Below the pieces are notes generated by a model, which searched no databases, was not told the origin of the DNA, and saw only the letters and a program-made list of their open reading frames with translations. A stretch of DNA of 18,519 nt from Actinomycetota bacterium. Lineage in GTDB: Bacteria > Actinomycetota > UBA4738. The stretch spans positions 1 to 18,519 of the forward strand of contig VAYJ01000055.1 in the NCBI GenBank assembly GCA_005888465.1, given 5' to 3'. Of this stretch, positions 7,414 to 13,229 are shown piece after piece (position 1 is the first letter of the stretch; the number at the start of each line of letters is the position of its first letter). The translations under genes were made by a program, and so were the position numbers.

Positions 7414-8727
7414 GCGCGCAGGCGCAGCCCGCGGATCGGCGCCGGGCCGTGCCCTCGGTCGACGCGCTCATGCGCTCCGCGGCGGGGCGAAAGGGCGCGA
7501 CGAAGCTCGGCCGGCCACTCGTCAAACAGGCGCTCGTGGCGGCGCTCGACGAGGTGCGTGCCATGGCCGCCACCGGGTCCGACGTGCCTGCCGACGAGGA
7601 GATCCTCGCTCGCGCGCTGGGCGAAGCGGCCAGGAGCTTCGCCGGTCTGAGCGAGGTCATCAACGCGACGGGCGTCGTCCTGCACACGGGACTCGGGCGC
7701 GCGCCGCTTCCTGCTCGATCCGCAGAGGCCGCCGGCGCGGCGGCCCGAGGCTACGCGGACCTCGAGGTGGACCGCACGAGCGGCGGACGCGGACGTCGCA
7801 CCTCCCGCGCCGAGTCGTTGTTGCTCGCGCTCACCGGTGCACCCGACGCGCTCGTGGTGAACAACAACGCAGCGGCGCTCCTTCTCGCCCTGGCGGCGAT
7901 CGCCCCACGCAAGGAGGAGCGCCGCTGCGGCGGCGTCGGGCGCGAAGCTGGTCGAGGTCGGCACCACCAACCGGACGCGGATCGGCGACTACCGTCGCGC
8001 CATGGGTTCGAAGACCTCGCTGATCCTGAAGGTCCATCCGAGCAACTACCGCGTCGTCGGGTTCACCAATGCCGTGCCGGTGGCCGACCTGGTGGCGCTC
8101 GGCTCCCCGGCCGGCGTGCCGGTCGCCTTCGACGTCGGGAGCGGACTCCTTGACCGCTACCCCGAGGTCCCCGCGGACGAGCCGGCCGTCACGCAGGCGC
8201 TCGCCGACGGAGCCGACCTCGTCACGTTCTCCGCCGACAAGCTCCTCGGCGGTCCCCAGGCCGGCGTGGTCGTGGGCCGGACGGACCTGATCGAGCGCCT
8301 GCGCCGACACCCGATCGCGCGCGCGCTTCGGGTCGACAAGATGACGATCGCGGCGCTCGAGAGCGTGCTTCGTCTGTACGCGACGGGACGCCGCACGGAG
8401 ATTCCGATCTGGCGTATGCTCGCGACGAAGCCGACAGCGCTGTTGGATCGCGCCCGAGGCCTCGCGTCGGCGTTCAAGAAGGCATCCGCCCGTCCCAGCG
8501 AAGCGGCCGCCGGCGGCGGCTCGCTCCCCGGCCACGCGCTCGCGTCCGCCGAGCTGGTGATCCCGTCCGCATCGGCCGAGCGAGTCGCCGCGCGGCTTCG
8601 CCAGGGACGTCCCGCGGTCTTCTGCCGCGTGGAGGATGCGGCGATCGTGTTCGACCTGCTCACCGTGCCACCGGAGCTCGACGATCGGCTGGCCCGCGCC
8701 ATTCGGTACGCGCTCGAGCAGGGATGA
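7410..8727 (+). CDS. selA: L-seryl-tRNA(Sec) selenium transferase SelA, reading frame broken by an internal deletion
   Basis: SelA is the PLP enzyme that converts Ser-tRNA(Sec) to Sec-tRNA(Sec) using selenophosphate. The first frame runs from GTG 7410 to about 7919 and holds RRAVPSVDALM, INATGVVLHTGLGRAPL and VVNNNAAALLLALAAIAPRKE (residues 83-100 and 149-169). The second frame resumes at about 7921 with AAAAASGAKLVEVGTTNRT and continues to TGA 8725-8727; it includes FSADKLLGGPQAG with the PLP lysine at 8239-8241. Compared with E. coli SelA, the strictly conserved stretch around SRGELVEIGG-FRIP is absent, so about 50 nt (2 mod 3) are missing, not just one base. No programmed frameshift would restore the missing residues. 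As written the gene cannot make active enzyme; whether this is real decay or an assembly error is unknown. It overlaps selB by ATGA. Confidence 0.9.
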
Positions 8728-10589
8728 GCTCCGGGCTCCACGTCGTGGCCACAGCCGGCCACGTCGACCACGGGAAGTCCTCGCTGATCCTGCGACTCAC
8801 CGGGATCGATCCCGATCGCCTGGCGGAGGAGAAACGCCGCGGCCTCACGATCGACCTCGGGTTCGCGTGGACGACTCTCCCCTCCGGCAGGGAGATCGGC
8901 TTCGTCGATGTCCCCGGCCACGAACGGTTCGTCCGAACGATGCTCGCGGGGGTCGGACCGGTTCGCCTCGTGCTGTTCGTCGTCGCGGCCGACGAGGGCT
9001 GGAAGCCGCAATCGGAAGAGCACCTGCAGATCGTCGACCTGCTCGAGGCAGACGACGCCGTCATCGCGCTCACGAAGCGGGACCTGGTCGACGACGCGAC
9101 CCTGCGACGACGGGACGACGAGGTGCGCGGCCGCTTCGCGTCGACGCGGCTCGCCGGCGCCCCGATCGTTCCCTGCTCGGCCGTCACCGGCCAGGGCATC
9201 GAGGATCTGGTCGCGGCGCTGGACGCGATGGCCGAACGCGCCCGCGAGCCGGAGCGCGACGGGCGGCCGCGCCTGTTCATCGACCGCGCGTTTACCATCC
9301 GCGGTTCGGGGACCGTCGTGACGGGGACCCTCACGGGGGGCGAGCTCACGACCGGCGAGGAGGCGGAGGTCCTTCCCTCCGGCCACAGGGCGCGCATCCG
9401 GTCGATGCAGACCCACCACCGCGGGATCGACCGAGCCGCCCCCGTGTCCCGCGTCGCCGTCAACCTAGTGGGGACGGCGAAAGACGAGCTCGATCGCGGC
9501 GACGTGCTGTCCGTCCCCGGCGCGTGGCGCCCGACCTCGCTCATCGAGGGGTGGATGCGCCCGGTCAGGGGCCTCGCGCAAGCGATCTCAACGCGAGGCG
9601 CCTTCAAGTTCTACGCCGGCTCGGCCGAGCGCGACGCGCGCATCCGCCTCTACGGGAGCCGCGAGGTGGCGCCCGGCGGCGAGTCGTTCGTGAGGATCTC
9701 TCTTCGGCGCCCGCTGGTCGTGGCGGTGGGCGACCCGTTCGTCCTTCGCGACGCGGGACGACGCGCGACGGTCGCCGGGGGACGCGTGCTGGACGTCGAT
9801 CCGCCGAAGCGGCCAGGTCCCGACGCGATCGACCGGCTTCGTGGCCGGATCGGGCTCCAGGGCAAGGCGCTCGCCCTCCGGCTCGTCGTCGAACGTGGAG
9901 CGGTGCGCGCCGACGACCTCCTGCCCCTGACCGGGCTGCGGTCATCGGCGGCGGGCACCGTGAAGGTCGCCGTCGTGGAGGGAGGATGGGTGCTCGCTCC
10001 GGGCTTCGTCGAGGCCTTCGGGCAGGCGCTTCGCGAAGCGCTGAGCGACCATCACGCCGCGCATCCGCTGCAGCCCGGCCTGGAATCGGGCGAGGCGCGA
10101 GCGTGGCTCGCCAGGCACGATGCTCGGTTCCAGGACGCGAGCCTCGCGCACGCGCTGATCGCGCACCTCGCGAGGACGGGCTCGATCGCGGTCGACGGGT
10201 CGCACCTTCGGCTCCCCACGCATCACCGCTCGACCGCGGGCCGGGACGACGCCGACCGGCTCGTGGCGGCCGTCGCGGCCGGCGAGCCGACGCCACCGTC
10301 GGTGAAGGACCTGGCCGCGACTGGCTTCGGCGCCGAGCTCCTACGCGCGGCCTGCGCCGACGGCCGGCTCGTGCGGATCGCGCCGGACCTCGTCGTCACC
10401 CCGGAGTTCCTCGCGCGGGCAACGGAGACGCTCCGAGAGCTGGGCGACCAAGGCGACATCACCGTCTCGGCGTTTCGCGAAGCGCTCGGGACGAGCCGGC
10501 GGTTCGCGCTCCCGATCCTCGAGCACTTCGATGCCCGAGGCCTGACGAAACGGAAGGGCGACGTCCGGGTCCTGCGCGAGGAACGCTAA
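8724..10589 (+). CDS. selB: Selenocysteine-specific translation elongation factor SelB
   Basis: 621 aa, close to the E. coli length of 614. SelB carries Sec-tRNA(Sec) to the ribosome at UGA codons marked by a SECIS element. GTPase motifs are intact: G1 GHVDHGKS at 12-19, G3 DVPGHE at 62-67 and G4 TKRD at 117-120. The switch region EEKRRGLTIDLGF is typical of SelB. Beta-barrel domains follow (IDRAFTIRGSGTVVTGTLTGG), then C-terminal winged-helix repeats that bind the SECIS RNA, ending FREALGTSRRFALPILEHFDARGLTKR. The ATG overlaps the selA stop (ATGA). Its intact frame argues that the Sec pathway was functional until recently or still is. selC and selD are not in the window. The TAA stop overlaps the convergent RidA stop by 3 nt. 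Confidence 0.95.
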   Translation: MSSGLHVVATAGHVDHGKSSLILRLTGIDPDRLAEEKRRGLTIDLGFAWTTLPSGREIGFVDVPGHERFVRTMLAGVGPVRLVLFVVAADEGWKPQSEEHLQIVDLLEADDAVIALTKRDLVDDATLRRRDDEVRGRFASTRLAGAPIVPCSAVTGQGIEDLVAALDAMAERAREPERDGRPRLFIDRAFTIRGSGTVVTGTLTGGELTTGEEAEVLPSGHRARIRSMQTHHRGIDRAAPVSRVAVNLVGTAKDELDRGDVLSVPGAWRPTSLIEGWMRPVRGLAQAISTRGAFKFYAGSAERDARIRLYGSREVAPGGESFVRISLRRPLVVAVGDPFVLRDAGRRATVAGGRVLDVDPPKRPGPDAIDRLRGRIGLQGKALALRLVVERGAVRADDLLPLTGLRSSAAGTVKVAVVEGGWVLAPGFVEAFGQALREALSDHHAAHPLQPGLESGEARAWLARHDARFQDASLAHALIAHLARTGSIAVDGSHLRLPTHHRSTAGRDDADRLVAAVAAGEPTPPSVKDLAATGFGAELLRAACADGRLVRIAPDLVVTPEFLARATETLRELGDQGDITVSAFREALGTSRRFALPILEHFDARGLTKRKGDVRVLREER

Positions 10590-11047
10590 GGCTCAACCTC
10601 GGCGATCAGCTCCACTTCGACCGGCGAGCCGAGCGGAAGCTCGGGCGCGCCGACCGAGGCCCGGGCGTGGCGGCCGGCCTCGCCGAACACCTCCGCGAGC
10701 AGATCGCTCGCGCCGTTGGCCACCTTCGGCTGATCGGTGAATCCCTCCGCGGACGCGACCCAGACGGTGACCTTGACCACCCTGCGGACGCGGTCGAGCG
10801 AGCCGAGCGCATCACGCAGGACCGAGAGCGCCTGCATCGCGCACCGCCGTGCCGCCTTCGATCCGGCCTCGACGTCCAGGCCGGCTCCCAGCTTGCCCGA
10901 CCACATGAGCCGGCCCTCCGCGAGCGGGATCTGCCCGGCGACGAAGGCGAGCGAGCCGGACACCACGACGGGTACGTAGGACGCGACCGGCGCGGGTGCC
11001 GGAGGAAGCTCCAGGCCCAGCTCGGCGATCCGTGCTTCGGCGCTCAC
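10586..11047 (-). CDS. RidA/YjgF-family protein
   Basis: 153 aa, larger than E. coli RidA (about 128 aa), as in the YjgF-like subgroup that starts with EARIAELGLELPP. The core is recognisable: SGSLAFVAGQIPL, ARRCAMQALSVLRDALGSLDRVRRVVKVTVWV and the C-terminal ASVGAPELPLGSPVEVELIAEVE. RidA proper hydrolyses reactive enamine/imine intermediates; the arginine it needs, usually in a strand reading xRxxVgv.xLP, corresponds here to ARASVGAPELP, so an arginine is present. The subgroup's substrate is not established. The start is GTG 11047, with TAGCCT 7 nt upstream. It is the order-equivalent of Rv3678c in M. tuberculosis, where it follows the MBL hydrolase directly; here midA, nuoD and the sel genes separate the two. 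Confidence 0.85.
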   Translation of the reverse strand: MSAEARIAELGLELPPAPAPVASYVPVVVSGSLAFVAGQIPLAEGRLMWSGKLGAGLDVEAGSKAARRCAMQALSVLRDALGSLDRVRRVVKVTVWVASAEGFTDQPKVANGASDLLAEVFGEAGRHARASVGAPELPLGSPVEVELIAEVEP

Positions 11048-11054
11048 GCGCCGA

Positions 11055-11060
11055 AGGCTA
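11055..11060 (-). promoter_or_regulatory. -10 box of a leaderless promoter for the RidA-family gene
   Basis: TAGCCT on the minus strand ends 7 nt before GTG 11047. It lies in the short gap after the WhiB-like gene's stop, so the RidA-family gene may have its own transcript. Confidence 0.45.
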
Positions 11061-11065
11061 TCGCA

Positions 11066-11431
11066 TCAGGATTCGCCGACGAGCCGGAGCCGCTCGGCGT
11101 CGGGCTGCAGCCGCTCTCGCAGCAGGACCCGCCGCTCGAGCTCGTTCAGGCCACCCCAAACGCCGTGGGCCTCACGGATGCGGAGCGCGTAGTCGAGGCA
11201 CTCCATGCGGACCGGGCACGTCGAGCAGATGATCTTCGCCTTGCGCTCACGGGTGAGGCGGGCTTCCTTCGGCTCCACATGTGCCGGCGGGAAGAAGAGC
11301 CCGGCGTCCTCGCCGCGACACGCGGCCCGCCATTGCCACCCGTACTCCCAAGTATCGGTCGCCACCGCCAGGGCCGGATCGGCCGATCCCTCCTTCCGGA
11401 CGCTCACCTGGTTGTTCGTGCAAAGACGCAC
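11066..11431 (-). CDS. WhiB-like (Wbl) iron-sulfur transcriptional regulator
   Basis: Wbl proteins occur in Actinobacteria and their phages. They bind a 4Fe-4S cluster and regulate transcription with sigma-A. The four cysteines are present: AACRGED, then CSTCPVRMEC. After them come LDYALRIREAHGVWGGLNELERR, with the G-V-W-G-G turn, and a basic tail. Spacing between the first and second cysteine is long because of the insert PPAHVEPKEARLTRER. The frame opens at GTG 11431; GTG 11407 or 11365 would give the more usual 10-20 residues before the first cysteine, so the start is uncertain. I cannot place it firmly in a WhiB1/2/3 subgroup. It stands between the RidA and NfeD genes on the same strand; 72 nt separate it from the NfeD stop and hold no clear terminator. 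Confidence 0.88.
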   Translation of the reverse strand: MRLCTNNQVSVRKEGSADPALAVATDTWEYGWQWRAACRGEDAGLFFPPAHVEPKEARLTRERKAKIICSTCPVRMECLDYALRIREAHGVWGGLNELERRVLLRERLQPDAERLRLVGES

Positions 11432-11503
11432 ACGGGATGGCGGCTGGTTCCGGCATGGCGGGCTCGTTCACGAAATCGGCACAATCCGCCAAGCGCGAGC
11501 GCC

Positions 11504-12808
11504 TTAGTCGGACTCGGGCTCCACCCGCAGGATGAGGCCCTCGACCGCCCGGACCCGGATGCGGGATCCCTTGCGGATGGTGCCGTCCATCGTCCGGGCG
11601 CGCCAGAGCGACCCCTTCACCAGGACCCCACCTTCGGGATTGAGATCGCTCCGGGCCTCGCCCACGAGCCCGACGAGGCCGACCTGGGCCGTGTGGATGC
11701 GCTCGCGAGACCGCAACGCGACTGTCATGGCAAACCCGAAGAACAGGACGCTCCCGGCCGTCGCGACGATGATCAGCCAGAGCGGCACGCGGACGGCCGG
11801 GACGAGGCCCCGCGAGGCGAATACCGACCCGGCCGCGAAGAGCGTCGCCCCTCCGAGGGTGAGCCACTGGACGCGACGGATGACGACGTCGAGCCCCATG
11901 AGCGCCGTGCCGGCCACGAGCAGCGCGATCCCGACGCCGTGCACCGGGGCGACCGACAAACCGTAGACCGCGAGCGAGAGCGCCAGTGCCGCGGCGATGC
12001 CGGCGACCCCGAAGCCCGGTTGGGTGAGCTCGAACGCGAAGGCCCAGAGCCCGAGCAGCAGGAGGACGTAGACCGCCGTCGGCGTGCTGATCGCGTGCAG
12101 GACGCCCCGAAACGGTCCGATCTCGTGGAAGCGAACGTCCACGGGGCGGTCGATCCGGTTCGCGGTGGCAAGGACCACCTCGCGACCGCCGGCGCGGACG
12201 GTCTGTCCGTCGAGCTTCGCGAGCAGGCCGGGGATGTCGACCGCGACCATCGCCACCGCGCCCTGGGCGAGCGCGGGTCCTGCGGGGAGCGCCCGGCCCG
12301 CGGACACCGCCCGGGCGCCGTCGCCTGTCGCCTGCGCCCCTGGGGCGAGTGCCACGAGTTGGGCCGTTCGCCCGGCAGCGTCGCCCGGCGCTTCCGACGC
12401 CTCGCCCAGGTCGAACGGGATGCCCGGTCCCACGCCGGCGCCCGGTGCCATGGCGGCGAGCGACCCCGCATACAGCAGGAAGAGCGCGCCTCCCGCCACC
12501 CGTGCACCGGACGGCCCGACCCAGACCACGACCGGGATCGAGGCCGAGCGAATCGTTCGCGCGAGCGACGCAGCCTGGTCGCCGTAGGAGCCGAGCGAGT
12601 CGAGCTGCAAGATGACGGTCGAGCCGTCGCGTTCGGCGTCCAGGATCGTGCCGCGCACGTAGCCTGCGAGCGCGGGGTCGACGATCCCGTGGACCTTGAC
12701 GATGTCGACGGTCGGGGTGGCTGCGGCCACCGCCAGAGCGGGAAGGCAGAGGCAGAGGACGAGGGCAACCACCAGCGCGGACGCGACCCTCGTTCGAGTT
12801 GGCGCCAC
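11504..12808 (-). CDS. NfeD-like membrane protein with degenerate ClpP-type serine protease domain
   Basis: 434 aa, the long NfeD form. There is a signal peptide at about 1-30 (ALVVALVLCLCLPALAVAA). Next comes a ClpP-fold domain (VDIVKVHGIVDPALAGYV ... STVILQLDSLGS), about five membrane segments between roughly 235 and 370, and a C-terminal OB-fold NfeD domain (GLVGEARSDLNPEGGVLVKGSLWRAR). In active homologues the nucleophile lies in GARAASAG; here the motif reads GARVAGGA, so the serine is replaced by glycine. The Lys-containing helix also seems absent. It is therefore probably not a protease and may act as a scaffold. Active members work with stomatin/flotillin proteins, but none is next to this gene. 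GTG 12808 follows TAGAAT by 6 nt. Confidence 0.82.
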   Translation of the reverse strand: MAPTRTRVASALVVALVLCLCLPALAVAAATPTVDIVKVHGIVDPALAGYVRGTILDAERDGSTVILQLDSLGSYGDQAASLARTIRSASIPVVVWVGPSGARVAGGALFLLYAGSLAAMAPGAGVGPGIPFDLGEASEAPGDAAGRTAQLVALAPGAQATGDGARAVSAGRALPAGPALAQGAVAMVAVDIPGLLAKLDGQTVRAGGREVVLATANRIDRPVDVRFHEIGPFRGVLHAISTPTAVYVLLLLGLWAFAFELTQPGFGVAGIAAALALSLAVYGLSVAPVHGVGIALLVAGTALMGLDVVIRRVQWLTLGGATLFAAGSVFASRGLVPAVRVPLWLIIVATAGSVLFFGFAMTVALRSRERIHTAQVGLVGLVGEARSDLNPEGGVLVKGSLWRARTMDGTIRKGSRIRVRAVEGLILRVEPESD

Positions 12809-12814
12809 GCGGCG

Positions 12815-12820
12815 ATTCTA
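12815..12820 (-). promoter_or_regulatory. -10 box of a leaderless promoter for the NfeD-like gene
   Basis: TAGAAT on the minus strand, 6 nt before GTG 12808. This is the closest to the TATAAT consensus of the set, and no Shine-Dalgarno sequence is seen. Confidence 0.5.
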
Positions 12821-12852
12821 CGGTCGGTGCTCTGGGCGGATTTGCGGTGCGC

Positions 12853-13116
12853 TCAGGCGGTGACGCCGATGCTCTGGATCTCCTCGCGCCAGTCCGTGCC
12901 GACCGGCGAGCTCCGGATCATGGCCCGGCGCTCCTTGCCGTTGGTTCCGCCCCAGATGCCGAACTCGACTTTCGCCTGCAGCGCGAACACCAAGCAGTCG
13001 ACCTTGACCGGGCACTTGACACAAATGGTCTTGGCCTTTCGCTCAGCTCGGGCCCGAGGGGCGAAGAACATCTCCGGGTCGTACTGGCGGCAGCGGGCTT
13101 GCTCCTCCCAGGACAT
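12853..13116 (-). CDS. whiB4: WhiB4/WblA-type iron-sulfur regulator
   Basis: 87 aa. Cluster cysteines lie in ARCRQYDPEMFF and CVKCPVKVDC, followed by KVEFGIWGGTNGKERRAMI. The KVEFG(I/V)WGG block and the following ERRA...W pattern match M. tuberculosis WhiB4 and Streptomyces WblA better than other Wbl proteins. WhiB4 is an oxygen- and redox-responsive regulator and WblA controls differentiation and oxidative stress genes; the same role is inferred here. The start ATG 13116 (MSWEEQARC) is preferred over the upstream in-frame ATG at 13161 because TAGGAT lies 8 nt before it. It is divergent from the PonA2-like gene, the arrangement I recall for whiB4-ponA2 (Rv3681c-Rv3682) and for wblA in Streptomyces, which strengthens the call. 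Confidence 0.88.
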   Translation of the reverse strand: MSWEEQARCRQYDPEMFFAPRARAERKAKTICVKCPVKVDCLVFALQAKVEFGIWGGTNGKERRAMIRSSPVGTDWREEIQSIGVTA

Positions 13117-13124
13117 CTCGGCCC

Positions 13125-13130
13125 ATCCTA
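13125..13130 (-). promoter_or_regulatory. -10 box of a leaderless promoter for whiB4
   Basis: TAGGAT on the minus strand, 8 nt before ATG 13116. It fixes the shorter start of the protein. Confidence 0.5.
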
Positions 13131-13151
13131 GGAGCCCTGCTCCAAACCGCG

Positions 13152-13171
13152 AATAGTTCATCTGGACTATT
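13152..13171. promoter_or_regulatory. AT-rich inverted repeat between whiB4 and ponA2, candidate operator
   Basis: AATAGT at 13152-13157 and ACTATT at 13166-13171 are perfect inverted arms around an 8-nt spacer, in an AT-rich patch in otherwise GC-rich DNA. It lies just upstream of the expected -35 region of whiB4 and about 50 nt before the PonA2-like -10. A run of T follows on the plus strand, but no plus-strand gene ends here, so a terminator is unlikely. A regulator site, possibly autoregulatory, is inference. Confidence 0.35.
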
Positions 13172-13221
13172 TTTCGTTCTCCCCCGCACAGACCATGCGT
13201 GCGAACTGCGATGGTCGTCGC

Positions 13222-13227
13222 TAAGCT
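13222..13227 (+). promoter_or_regulatory. Candidate -10 box of the PonA2-like gene
   Basis: TAAGCT ends 2 nt before GTG 13230 and 14 nt before GTG 13242. If it is used, transcription would begin near 13234, favouring GTG 13242 as the true start with a leader of about 8 nt. Confidence 0.35.
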
Positions 13228-13229
13228 CG

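Noticed and set aside
7900..8010. Programmed ribosomal frameshift in selA
   Set aside because: Conserved residues are missing at the junction, so a shift could not rebuild the enzyme; there is no slippery heptamer.
7410..10589. Selenoprotein gene (in-frame UGA) near selAB
   Set aside because: I found no frame in the window where a conserved protein continues through UGA at a Cys-equivalent position.
8636..13156. A 1506-aa plus-strand open frame
   Set aside because: It overlaps selB in another frame, then runs antisense to RidA, WhiB, NfeD and whiB4. Composition is that of a GC-rich shadow and it has no recognisable motif.
13152..13178. Rho-independent terminator (AATAGT hairpin followed by a T run)
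   Set aside because: No plus-strand gene ends before it; both neighbours diverge from this gap, so an operator is more likely.
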